Shown here piece after piece: positions 1-7,485 of a DNA stretch of 15,000 nt. Location: positions 800,201 to 815,200 of the forward strand of contig CAUJGJ010000085.1 of NCBI GenBank assembly GCA_963170055.1. The letters run 5' to 3'. Below the pieces are notes generated by a model, which made no database searches, was not told the DNA's origin, and saw only the letters and a program-made list of their open reading frames with translations. The DNA comes from Halisarca cf. caerulea. Its lineage: Eukaryota; Porifera; Demospongiae; Chondrillida; Halisarcidae. The position numbers and the translations under genes were made by a program. The stretch's first letter is position 1; the number at the start of each line of letters is the position of its first letter.

Positions 1-24
1 TAAGGGTGGTCTATATATATATGT

Positions 25-56
<32 letters not shown>

Positions 57-60
57 CATG
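1..60. repeat. TA-rich dinucleotide repeat
   Basis: Positions about 11-58 are almost pure alternating T/A with a few TGTA and ACAT steps. The stretch is self-complementary and can form a cruciform. It lies in what should be the first intron of the minus-strand Cys-rich gene. Confidence 0.8.
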
Positions 61-92
61 TATATTCTAATTTCATATTATATAGTACATAC

Positions 93-226
93 CTTTCTTT
101 CTGATTAATGCAAACCTTTTTTTTCATGGGACAGCAATTTGCACAGTATAGGTTTTGGTCAATACATTGACACTTCTCACAGATTCCTTTTGTACATCTA
201 CAACATCTTTGTCCTTTGGTAGCCAT
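93..226 (-). CDS. Cys-rich small protein, first coding exon (partial gene)
   Basis: On the minus strand an ATG at 226-224 opens a 44-codon frame plus two bases, ending at a good splice donor (AAAG|GTATGT, intron from 92 leftwards). The visible peptide begins MATKGQRCCRC and has ten cysteines, at residues 8, 9, 11, 16, 19, 21, 28, 31, 32 and 39. The later spacing is C-x2-C-x-C, then C-x2-C-C-P and C-x-N. I recall this general pattern (C-x-C, C-x2-C-x-C, C-x2-C, C-x-N) from many short metal-binding-looking modules in sponge and cnidarian genomes, often next to transposon-derived genes, but I cannot give a family name. Zinc binding is inferred. An in-frame stop lies upstream at 288-290, so the ATG choice is reasonable. 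The rest of the gene is off the left edge. Confidence 0.5.
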
Positions 227-463
227 TTCGTGGACTAGGGTGCAAAATGTATGTATTAATTTTACAAGGCTTAAAACTGCTCAAGTGCAATTATCGAACT
301 ATTCCCTATGTATTCCGAATTCCAGGGGATTTAGCTCAGGGGGGTGCTCACTGTCCCTAAAACCTTTTGATTGCTGTATAATATTTCCTTTAGTCACATG
401 CATTATAACATCAAATGAGTAGAGACTTGCAGATTATTATCAAAATGTTGCAAAACCGACATA
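227..463. other. Upstream spacer of the Cys-rich gene
   Basis: No convincing coding exon on either strand. The plus-strand frame at 216-422 has no domain-like features and overlaps the start of the minus-strand exon. Around 330-352 there is a G-rich patch containing GGGGGGTGCTCAC, which resembles the stem of the hairpin at 686-719 and is probably debris of the same repeat. Confidence 0.4.
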
Positions 464-485
464 TGACGTCATCAAAATGGCCGCC
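464..485. promoter_or_regulatory. CRE palindrome next to a YY1-like site
   Basis: TGACGTCA at 464-471 is a perfect cAMP-response element (CREB/ATF) palindrome. Three bases on, AAAATGGCCGCC at 474-485 fits the YY1 core (AANATGGC). The pair sits about 240 bp upstream of the minus-strand Cys-rich start and would suit its promoter. The plus-strand transposase gene starts about 800 bp away on the other side. Function is inferred from motif identity only. Confidence 0.35.
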
Positions 486-1274
486 GTTTTCGTCTACTTT
501 TTCTTTGCCAGCTTAAACGAAGGGATATGATAGCGAAAATGGACACTTTGCTACTATTTTAGTTGAACATATTGACTTATACTACCTACAATACGATTTT
601 GTGTAAAAATATCAAGAATTCAAGCTGGGGCGCTTACTTTTAACATTTTTACTGAGTACTCACTGAAGCTAAGGCTCTGAGCCTCAGGGGGGTGCTTGAG
701 CACCCTGAGCACCCCCCCTGGATACGCCCCTGGAATACTGTATGTAGTATTATAATTATAGTATATTAAATATGAACATATTATTAATTATAGTAATTTG
801 TGCTGGACTTACTACGATAATATACCCTTTGCTGAGCTCTTCGTAGCTTTCCAATATCGCTTTCACATGCACAGTCAAGTGGACGTAGGGCTAGAGACAG
901 GAACGCCACCGACCATGAATATCATTAAACACAAATGAACCAAATATTGCTAATGGTATACATATCACCTTATGAACACATATGAATCTCATTAATTTTA
1001 TGCATACCATAATGAACACACAATCCACCAATTGCAAAAGTGTACATGACATGAAAAGAACTTCTCATAAAACTAATGCAGTCTACCAGGGGAACAAATG
1101 TGAAGATGAGGCCACAGATAATAACAAAAGTACCTCAAGCAAAGTTTTGCAAGAGGTGAGAGTCAGCAGGGGAGCTAGACATCTGTCTCCAAGAAGCATT
1201 GCACTGAGGGTATATAGTGTAGGCTTCCAGCAGGGTACTCCAGTTGATAATTCAGTAGCTACAGTATAAGGAAG
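486..1274. other. Spacer upstream of the transposase gene
   Basis: No confident gene. It contains the hairpin at 686-719, an AT-rich stretch at 735-800, and a plus-strand open frame (982-1269) that is Ser/Asn-rich, matches no domain I know and stops just before the zinc-finger start. A TATATA at 1211-1216, about 60 bp before the ATG at 1275, is a possible TATA element. This region probably holds the promoter and 5' UTR of the transposase gene. Confidence 0.35.
686..719. repeat. GC-rich hairpin, dispersed-repeat fragment
   Basis: AGGGGGGTGCT (686-696) faces AGCACCCCCCCT (708-719) across an 11-base loop. One extra C in the right arm is the only irregularity. The following bases read GGATACGCCCCTGG, similar in style to the GC-rich repeat at 5160-5215. 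It looks like the end of a dispersed repeat and not a gene part. Confidence 0.55.
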
Positions 1275-1503
1275 ATGGAGGACGTTTCATACCCATGTTC
1301 TGCTTGCCACAAAACATTTAACTCGCATTGGGGCATCAGGAGGCACATGAGAGACGTGCATGGCGAAACAGAGGGGAGCATATCCTGCCTGGAAGAGAAC
1401 TGTGACTTCAAGTGCCACTACATCAAGCAGCTGCGTGTCCATTTGTCTACAGCTCACTCCCTAAATATGAGAGTAGAGGGAAAATGTTTTAAATGTGAAG
1501 AAG
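1275..1503 (+). CDS. Exon 1: two C2H2 zinc fingers
   Basis: The start ATG has a good animal context (A at -3, G at +4). Finger 1 spans residues 8-29 with spacing C-x2-C-x12-H-x4-H. Finger 2 spans residues 38-61 with the looser spacing C-x4-C-x12-H-x4-H. A further C-x2-C (KCFKC, residues 71-74) follows. Such N-terminal fingers in transposases are thought to bind the element's ends. The exon ends at GAAG|GTCAGT; the intron 1504-1595 (92 bp) ends in TTGCAG. Reading on into exon 2 gives DFEEWKHAYEDEQG, in keeping with the family. Reading through the intron instead gives an unrelated tail. Confidence 0.75.
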
Positions 1504-1595
1504 GTCAGTTAGCCACACTACCTAGCAGACAAGTACATACACTCGGAACAACGGATAATACTAGGTACAGCACACTGTACTACACTTTATTGCAG

Positions 1596-2661
1596 ATTTT
1601 GAGGAATGGAAGCATGCCTATGAAGACGAGCAAGGGGCTATGTTTGTGAAGGCCACTTGCAACAAAACCAGCGAGGGTTGTTCCATCACATACTATCAGT
1701 GCAACAGGTCTGGCACTTTCCGTCCCAAGGGGACTGGTAAGAGAAAACTCAAAAGCCAGGGGTCCTCTAAAATTAACCATCACTGCACAGCTGCCATCAC
1801 ACTGACTGTGGATCACTCCACACAGTCAGTTACAGCTGAAGTGTGCCACACACATTACGGGCATGACACTAGGCTAGGTCACATTAGGTTAAGTGAAGAA
1901 GATAGGCTCACAGTGATAGGCAAACTAGCACAAGGGGTAACGTTTGACAAGATTTTGGATGACATACGTAGTTCAGTAAATGAAGATTTTAAACGCATAC
2001 ATTTGATTCAACGCAAGGACCTCAACAATATTGAGCGAGCATTGAAGTTGGAGGGAGGTCAGAGACACCATGATGATGCCATCAGTGAAGCAGCATGGGT
2101 GGGAGGAGATGAAGGGGAAGGGTGAGGACAACGTCGTTCTCACCTATAAGCCTCATGGTGTCAATGATGATGGCAAGGGACTAAAGAAAGATGATTTTCT
2201 CATCGTCCTCCAAACCCCCATCCAAGCTGAAATGCTCAAGCGCTTTGGTGAGCACAAGGTTGTTTGTGTTGATGCCACACATGGCACCAATGCATATAAC
2301 TTTAAGCTTATAACCTTACTAGTTGTAGATGAGTACGGGAAGGGGTTTCCATGTGCTTGGTGTATCACCAATAGAGAGGACAGGGCAATACTGATTGAGT
2401 TCTTTGCCTCTGTTCGCACTAAGTGTGGGATGGTGCGCCCTTGCTGGTTCATGTCTGACATGGCCAAGCAGTACTATCTTGCATAGTTCAGTGCCTTTAA
2501 CTCCAAAGAAGCTACTCTGCACATGGCATGTTGACAGGGCGTGGCGTGGTGCTCTACAACAGCATGTGCACGGGGTTGAAAGTCAAGCTGGCATCTACAA
2601 CCAGCTGAGAGTCCTTATGGAGGAGCTGGATATAACCAGATTCAACACTCTGATAACAAAG
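1596..2661 (+). pseudogene. Exon 2: MULE transposase core with two frameshifts
   Basis: From 1596 the frame reads through YYQCNRSG, then HHCTAAITL and VCHTHYGHD, the Cys/His-rich segment that precedes MULE cores in FAR1-like proteins. The frame is lost in the G-rich stretch 2097-2103 (one extra base fits) and resumes one frame over with EEMKGKGEDN. The RNase-H-like catalytic core follows: VDATHGTNAYNFKLITLLVV (first Asp at 2271-2273), then FMSDMAKQYY (second Asp at 2457-2459). At 2485-2487 this frame hits TAG and the protein resumes in the third frame as KKLLCTWHVDRAWR, a strongly family-like motif. A one-base gain or two-base loss around 2485 fits. The exon ends at ACAAAG|GTGCTC. No GT-AG intron fits either break. 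Confidence 0.7.
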
Positions 2662-2727
2662 GTGCTCAGTCTAATTATAACAGTACAACACTGCAAATCA
2701 ATGTCACTGTACGTATATCTATTCAAG

Positions 2728-2832
2728 GTGAGGGTTCAACTAGACTCGGATCCAGCTACTGTTGCATTTGGTCAGTATTTCAAGAAGTACTATGTCTGTT
2801 GTCCTGAGCAGTGGGCCAGCTGCTATCGTCGA
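2728..2832 (+). CDS. Exon 3: MULE transposase, middle helices
   Basis: After a 66-bp intron (2662-2727, GTGCTC...TTCAAG) the frame continues VRVQLDSDPATVAFGQYFKK and then PEQWASCYRR. In family members this segment lies between the second Asp and the catalytic Glu. The intron is a multiple of three and free of in-frame stops, so retaining it would insert 22 residues without breaking the frame. The exon ends CGA|GTAAGG, phase 0. Confidence 0.65.
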
Positions 2833-2845
2833 GTAAGGAAGCATG

Positions 2846-3024
2846 TACAGTCGAACTCTGTTAGTAAGTACCTGGGTTAGTAAGTACTCCTGGATAGTGA
2901 GTACTCATTGCTCTCTCCCTACCTCATGCAACACCATTGAAGCACCTTGGATAGTAAGTACCTCTGATAGTGAGTACTAATTTTTCCTTCCCTTGAGGGT
3001 ACTTACTATCCAAGTTCTACTGTA
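2846..3024. mobile_element. Miniature inverted-repeat element in intron 3
   Basis: A 175-bp sequence flanked by TA dinucleotides (2846-2847 and 3023-3024) begins CAGTCGAACTCTG and ends CAAGTTCTACTG. The inverted termini match for about 25 bases with a few differences, and TA is the likely target duplication. The interior is built of repeated GATAGTRAGTAC-like blocks in both orientations, all related to the termini. The size, TA target and CAGTNGAAC ends suit a non-autonomous Tc1/mariner or pogo-type element. It has no coding capacity and sits wholly within the intron 2833-3113. Confidence 0.65.
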
Positions 3025-3113
3025 TACTCTTGTACACTCCTTTGATAAATATTAATTTTCATACAATAATTATGAAAATGTGCATACATATTAATTCCCC
3101 CACTACAATATAG

Positions 3114-3343
3114 GGAGCTGGGATAAACACCAACATGTTTGTGGAGGTGTTCCACAATACCCTGAAGCAGGTGTACATGCAGGGCAGAGTAAACAGACGT
3201 GTGGACAAATGTCTGCATGTACTCCTGCGGCTGGCTCGGGACAAGGCCTTTGAAAGGCTTATCAAATTGGAGAAGGGCAAGACCACCAGCAGGCTTAGTG
3301 CTATCGAAGCCCGATACAGGGCAAGTCTAGATCTATCCACCAA
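3114..3343 (+). CDS. Exon 4: MULE transposase, catalytic Glu region
   Basis: The acceptor AATATAG at 3107-3113 opens GAGINTNMFVEVFHNTLKQV. This fits the conserved 'TN...E.FH..LK' block that carries the third catalytic residue of MULE transposases, here Glu at 3144-3146. An Arg/Lys-rich helical region follows (VNRRVDKCLHVLLRLARDKA). The exon is 230 bp and ends in phase 2 at CCAA|GTACGT; a phase-2 join to 3429 gives STNIVTAKGSCIW. Confidence 0.65.
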
Positions 3344-3428
3344 GTACGTACGTCTACATACATGATCACATAAGCAGCAGTACGAAGAACCATGCTGAAA
3401 TTAGTTGTCTTTCACACTGTACACACAG

Positions 3429-3975
3429 TATTGTGACTGCTAAAGGGAGCTGCATATGGGCTGTGGATTCAGGTGACACCATGTACACAGTCCAGCAAGA
3501 GCAGGAGCAGTGCACTCAGGACTGTGCTCTGGAGTGCACACAGTGCAATATTTGCCTCCACATGTACTCCTGCACCTGGTACGATCACCTGATCCACAGT
3601 ACCATATGTAAGCACATACATCTCGTGGTACGTACTGTGAGAGGGGAAGATGCACCCAGTGGACCACCCACCCATATCCAGCAGGACACAACCATCATCC
3701 TGGAAGGACTGCGCCAGCCCACACCATCTTCTTGTACCTCTGGACGTCAACGTCTTTTCTCCAAGCTGGATGAACTTCGAGGGTGCATCCTTGAGTGCTC
3801 CACATTGGTTGGCCTCACAGCAGCTGAGAAACACATCTCAGCTGCAATCTCTGTGTTGAAAGCTATGGCCTCTCAGGATGCATCTGTATTGCCACCTGCT
3901 CCTGTGGAGCCCAGCAATAAGATGTTGACGGTCCAGAGGTTCAAGTCCTTGAAGAAGAAAAGGAAAACATCAAAG
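3429..3975 (+). CDS. Exon 5: SWIM-type zinc motif and basic linker
   Basis: The acceptor ACACACAG (3421-3428) is good. The start of the exon reads WAVDSGDTMYTV, then CNICLHMYSCTWYDHLIH and TICKHIHLV, the place and pattern of the SWIM finger (C-x-C...C-x-H) that follows MULE cores. SWIM fingers bind DNA or protein. The second Cys is Trp here (TGG at 3577-3579) while the other ligands, Cys 3571, Cys 3607 and His 3613, remain, so zinc binding may be lost. The remaining 110 or so residues are a low-complexity linker with a helical stretch (LVGLTAAEKHISAAISVLKA) and a basic end (KSLKKKRKTSK) that resembles a nuclear localisation signal. The exon ends AAG|GTATGC, phase 0. Confidence 0.65.
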
Positions 3976-4070
3976 GTATGCTGAAAATTGTACACCCATG
4001 TATATTGTACACACCTGCCTCTCTTATGCATTAAAGAACTATGCAATATATAAATTTATCCATAATAAAG

Positions 4071-4164
4071 GTGCATATAGCAAAGCCTTCCAGTAAAGAA
4101 AAGGGTGCTGTTTTAGCCTCTCTTCTCGGAGACAATGAAGCACCTTCTCCAGATGAAATCACAA
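4071..4164 (+). CDS. Exon 6: linker
   Basis: A short linker exon reading VHIAKPSSKEKGAVLASLLG and then an acidic stretch (DNEAPSPDEIT). It starts after CATAATAAAG (acceptor AG 4069-4070) and ends in phase 1 at ACAA|GTACGT. The acceptor has little polypyrimidine, so the left edge is less certain than the frame. Confidence 0.5.
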
Positions 4165-4332
4165 GTACGTATGTTCAATGATATTTAAAACATTTGGTAA
4201 ATGGGGAATCCAGTACTTTGGTGAATTGGTGAATTTATACATTACCCCATCATATTTTCAGGAATGCTTGAGTGGTTTGCTTATCCTGCTGCGGTCCATA
4301 TAGAGCCACCTCCACTGGTGCTCTCATTGTAG

Positions 4333-4449
4333 CCGAGGACATCAGCCACTGCACAGCAAGCACACTGCCTGATGACATTGTTGACACCGACCTCAGTCAC
4401 ATCCAGCGTTTCTTCAATGATGCGGCATGGTTACTAGTAGAGACGGCAG
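4333..4449 (+). CDS. Exon 7: linker before the PHD finger
   Basis: The stretch reads EDISHCTASTLPDDIVDTDL and then SHIQRFFNDAAWLLVETA. I placed the acceptor at CTCTCATTGTAG (4321-4332) because it is pyrimidine-rich and keeps phase 1 with exon 6. The obvious acceptor TTTTCAG at 4255-4261 would run into a stop at about 4330. The exon ends GCAG|GTACTG, phase 1. If the 4261 acceptor is the real one, this exon carries a third frameshift. Confidence 0.45.
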
Positions 4450-4549
4450 GTACTGTAAGTGTGCCCATGTATAGTAGCAACAACTTCCCTACTAACTGTA
4501 CAAGTATAATACCAAATCACTACTACTTGTTATATCACCATAGTTACAG

Positions 4550-4643
4550 AAAAGATGAGGGAATGGAAGTGTACGCTGTGTGCATCAGTGACAGTAACAA
4601 AGAGTATGGTCGCCTGTGACACTTGCAACAAGTGGTTCCACTG
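4550..4643 (+). CDS. Exon 8: PHD finger, first half
   Basis: After acceptor TTACAG the frame reads EKMREWKCTLC, and later MVACDTCNKWFHW across the next junction. This supplies the first four Cys (CTLC, CDTC) and the His of a C4HC3 PHD finger, a zinc module that usually reads histone H3 tails. Donor CTG|GTAAGC, phase 2. Confidence 0.7.
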
Positions 4644-4746
4644 GTAAGCTACATGTACATGTTGCGCATCAGTACTGCTACATTCAAGCGAAGGAGATAT
4701 GCTATTGTACGTATATAATACAAGATCTGATCATGTGGTTCTGTAG

Positions 4747-4994
4747 GGACTGTGTCAACGTATGTGAAGAGCCAGAAGGTGCCTGGACATGCACAGATTG
4801 CATGCTGTGTGGAGTCAGTCCGACAACTCTAACAAACAAATTACTGCAGGCACACATGTACAATGGTATTGCACAAACTCTGTCAAATGGAAACACCACT
4901 GACCGTACTTTGATACCTAATACAGAGAACCTACAAAGGAAGAGGTTTCCAGAAGAAGAAAAATGCACCTCCAATAAGGCCGAGGTCAATGAAG
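4747..4994 (+). CDS. Exon 9: PHD finger, second half, and tail
   Basis: After acceptor TTCTGTAG the frame completes WDCVNVCEEPEGAWTCTDC, giving the last three Cys of the PHD finger with normal spacing (H-x2-C, then C-x2-C). All eight zinc ligands are thus present. A charged tail follows (LQRKRFPEEEKCTSNKAEVN). The frame either stops at TAG 4997-4999 or splices at GAAG|GTTAGT (intron from 4995) to a further exon. The family usually continues beyond this point, so I lean to splicing, weakly. Confidence 0.65.
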
Positions 4995-4999
4995 GTTAG

Positions 5000-5354
5000 T
5001 ATGCTAGGATCATAATATAGGGGAATACGATGTGTGTGACTAAATATTAGGGCCATGGCTGGTAGATTGTGTGCATATGTGTGTGTATATATGTGCATGG
5101 ACTCTTTGTGTACTTGTATAGTATATACATGGTCGAGTGTATTTTACATATACTGCAACTATAGGCGTAGGAACCAGGGGGGCCAGGGGGACCCTGGCCC
5201 CCTCACATTTAGGGAGTAGAACCAAAATCATACATGCATGTGTCTAACATATTGCTGTACAAATGCTCTATCTAGAACCTTCCGACCCCCTCACTTGTGT
5301 GTATTACTACACTCCTGATATTATCACAGTGCTTGATATTTCTTTACAGTACAG
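5000..5354. other. Probable last intron or 3' flank of the transposase gene
   Basis: No coding exon recognised. It holds TATA/TGTG-rich spacer and the GC-rich repeat fragment at 5160-5215. It ends in a reasonable splice acceptor (TATTTCTTTACAGTACAG) before the tentative exon at 5355. Confidence 0.4.
5160..5215. repeat. GC-rich dispersed-repeat fragment with palindrome
   Basis: The segment begins TATAGGCGTAGGAACCAGG and contains CCAGGGGGACCCTGGCCCCC, with nested CCAGGG/CCCTGG inverted repeats. It is far richer in GC than its surroundings. I recall 'GGCGTAGGAACC...GGCCCCC' as a frequent repeat end in marine invertebrate genomes; this is from memory and unverified. Confidence 0.45.
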
Positions 5355-5518
5355 TCACACTTGGTTTATCCCACAACCACATTCAGCCAACCCTCTGCTG
5401 TGAATCCCCATCATTAAGTCACATACAATCTAACCAGCTTTATCTAACACCTTTTATATATGAGGAACAAGTGTGGTTGAACAAGCAAGGGCCCACTATA
5501 TACATATCTAGTGTATGA
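5355..5518 (+). CDS. Tentative terminal exon of the transposase gene
   Basis: Splicing from 4994 (phase 1) to the AG at 5353-5354 gives a frame of 54 codons ending in TGA at 5516-5518. It reads VTLGLSHNHIQPTLCCESPS and later YEEQVWLNKQGPTIYISSV. Related transposase proteins often carry a Ulp1-like peptidase region after the zinc modules. The LSHNHIQ start faintly recalls its beginning, but no catalytic His-Asp-Cys set is visible. The evidence is phase compatibility and openness only. Confidence 0.25.
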
Positions 5519-5536
5519 TGCTAACATAATATTATG

Positions 5537-5722
5537 TACAGTGGAACCTGTCTACTGTGGTCACCATTGGGGCAAAATTTTTTGGCTGTTATAGACAGGT
5601 GGCTGCTTTAATGAGGTAGAATACCATACATTACTGCTGATTTGGAGAAAAATTAGTGGCTAGTATATATATAGACAGGTGGCTGCATTACACAGTGACC
5701 ACAATGGACAGGTTCCACTGTA
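5537..5722. mobile_element. Miniature inverted-repeat element
   Basis: TA-flanked (5537-5538, 5721-5722), beginning CAGTGGAACCTGTCTACTG and ending CAGGTTCCACTG. The 26-base inverted termini differ at only two positions. Inside, a TATAGACAGGTGGCTGC block occurs twice in the same direction (near 5590 and 5670). There is no open frame of note. The shared CAGTNGAAC ends and TA target point to the Tc1/mariner/pogo group, as for the elements at 2846 and 6102. Confidence 0.75.
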
Positions 5723-6101
5723 TTATAATAGATGAAGTTCATGTAACTGTTGCCTTAAGTCTTGATCATACACATGTACCCTGCCATCCTCTCTCTGAAT
5801 GAGATGTAGGATATTGGGTATCTCCTTATGGTGCTATTCTCTGCATAATGTGATCTGTGCATTAATTTGGTATTGAATATGAAATGTATATTTGCCATGT
5901 ATATAGTTATGGCTATTCGCAGATCACAATGAGGGCTTTGTTGTGTTGTTTTAGTACAGTAGAGTGCAGCCCTCACATGCAGTCAGGAGTTGCTGCCCAA
6001 CTGGGTCCTGCCCTGCCTACATGGTGGGAAACCCAGCCCTTCCATTGTCAGCCTATGAATAATATTATAGAGGACCATAAGATCATGAATAATACTATAC
6101 A
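5723..6101. other. Spacer without a recognised gene
   Basis: Frames on both strands are short and carry no domain signature. I see nothing that needs explaining between the two miniature elements. Confidence 0.4.
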
Positions 6102-6440
6102 CAGTAGAACCTCAATTACCTGCCATAGCTGGGGCCAAGACATAGCTGGGGCCAATACATTGGATACGTGAAACTGCTGGATATGTGAACCACTGATATA
6201 AGAAACATGGAAACAATGCTGAAACAGACATATGTACTTCACTGTTGGGGGAGCACTGAAGCAGGTTAACATGCCTCTGCTTGTGCGTAACATTACGACA
6301 ACTACTTGTCAGCTACACTAGCATTCCAACTCTATCATTTTGAAAACAAGTGAACTCAATGGGTAATGTCTTGTTGCTTACATGAGGCTTGGATACATGA
6401 AGCACTGGACAACTGAGGTTCAGATAAGTGAGGTTCAACT
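6102..6440. mobile_element. Inverted-repeat element, about 340 bp
   Basis: It begins CAGTAGAACCTCAATTACC and ends GATAAGTGAGGTTCAACTG; about 21 bases of inverted termini match with a few changes. TA follows on the right (6441-6442), while the left flank reads AC, so the left target site has mutated. Internal motifs GGATACGTGAA, GGATATGTGAA and GGATACATGAA recur. Its terminal sequence belongs with the elements at 2846 and 5537, but the interior differs, so it is a separate subfamily. Confidence 0.6.
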
Positions 6441-6504
6441 GTATTATTTTACATCTATGGTGTAAGCTATTGGATATAGGGCAGTTTAATACTATATTAA
6501 TATT

Positions 6505-6505
<1 letters not shown>

Positions 6506-6576
<71 letters not shown>
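6506..6576. repeat. (TG)n microsatellite, 71 bp
   Basis: Perfect alternating GT/TG without interruption. Purine-pyrimidine alternation of this length can adopt Z-DNA. The open frames read across it (Cys-Val or His-Thr repeats) are artefacts. Confidence 0.95.
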
Positions 6577-6577
<1 letters not shown>

Positions 6578-7485
6578 TCATGTCAAATGTGTACTGCTGT
6601 GCGGGAACACTACATTGGGACGTTAAATTCACTGAAAGTCCTACAACACATTGGGCAGTATGCAGCAATCCTATAAAATCCACTCCACCACAGGCTGACC
6701 CTTTATCATGTGACATTGTGTACTTAGTCTGACGTAGCCAGACCCTACTAACTAAAAATGGCCGAGCGAGATTGGTTCAGAGCCAGCCAGACTATGTGTA
6801 CTACTTTGCAGGACAGCTGGTTGCCATGAACACACAAGTGTATTGGCTTTTGAACATGTCCTCAAAAGTATCACAGCTGTGTACATTGCAGTGCTCGTCA
6901 GACACTGTGGTTGTAGGCTTTTAGATAGTTGATGCTGTGATGCTGAAAGACAATGATATTGGCTAATGATATTCATAGATAACTCAAAGTGCGCGCTAAA
7001 TAGATGATGCCCCACGTGTTCAGTGGAAAAGAAGAGCTTTGTGTTTGGTACTTTACATGCTACTAGCTTGTCGCCTTAGCATAAAAAGTAGCTTCAGCGA
7101 AAAGTTAGAAGATTCCCGAAGTCATCTTGCGCAGGTTCAAACTCAGTCGCTTCTCTAGAGGACCCCAGTCTAGGAGGTTGGCTAGGACATAAATCTATGG
7201 CATAAAGAGTGCACAGACTCCAAAGGACGATCAAACGAAGTATAAGCGAAAGAAGAAAGCAGCTCCGTTCAAACGTTAAACCAAACCAGTTTGAAAGAAG
7301 AAACGTCTTGGTCAAGACTACAAGAGCAACAATGTGAAAGAAGCTAACACTTCAACAGAAAGTACTTCAAAACATAGGCTCTAGGGTCTATGTCCAAAAG
7401 TAGACAATATACAGGACAAGGGAGCAAAACTTGTCAGGAGCCACAAGCCACTGGCAGGTATGAGACATTGAATGTTACTTCTGCT
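6577..7485. other. Spacer, no gene recognised
   Basis: No exon with recognisable homology. A short plus-strand frame at 7206-7337 is rich in Arg, Lys, Ser and Gln, for example LQRTIKRSISERRKQLRSN. It lacks a convincing start and its splice context is uncertain. The purine-rich stretch 7230-7400 could be exonic, but I cannot support a product. Confidence 0.35.

Larger units (their letters stand above)
1275..5518 (+). pseudogene. C2H2 / MULE transposase / SWIM / PHD gene, frameshifted
   Basis: This is the whole gene model. Joining exons 1275-1503, 1596-2661, 2728-2832, 3114-3343, 3429-3975, 4071-4164, 4333-4449, 4550-4643 and 4747-4994 keeps phase at every junction. It gives a protein of about 910 residues, or about 960 if a tentative last exon at 5355-5518 is added. 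Domain order: two C2H2 fingers, a FLYWCH/FAR1-like CNRSG segment, a MULE-type DDE transposase core, a SWIM motif and a PHD finger. MULE transposases cut and paste Mutator-type DNA elements in the nucleus; some have become host transcription factors. All three catalytic acidic residues are present: Asp (2271-2273), Asp (2457-2459) and Glu (3144-3146). Two frameshifts (near 2100 and 2485) and a lost SWIM cysteine argue for decay, though assembly error could explain the shifts. I could not find flanking Mutator terminal repeats, so transposon versus domesticated gene is open. Confidence 0.7.

Noticed and set aside
828..915. Possible minus-strand exon reading DCACESDIGKLRRAQQR
   Set aside because: The stretch looks protein-like, but I found no start, no clear acceptor and no family, and it is under 35 codons.
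982..1269. 95-codon plus-strand frame directly before the zinc-finger start
   Set aside because: Low-complexity composition, no domain, and it ends before the well-placed ATG at 1275; more likely 5' UTR or promoter.
4262..4332. Using the good TTTTCAG acceptor at 4255-4261 for exon 7
   Set aside because: It leads to a stop at about 4330 in the required phase; the later acceptor at 4331-4332 keeps the frame. I kept the alternative as a note.
7206..7337. Arg/Lys/Ser-rich 43-codon frame
   Set aside because: Composition follows a purine-rich stretch; no start, doubtful splice sites and no homology recognised.
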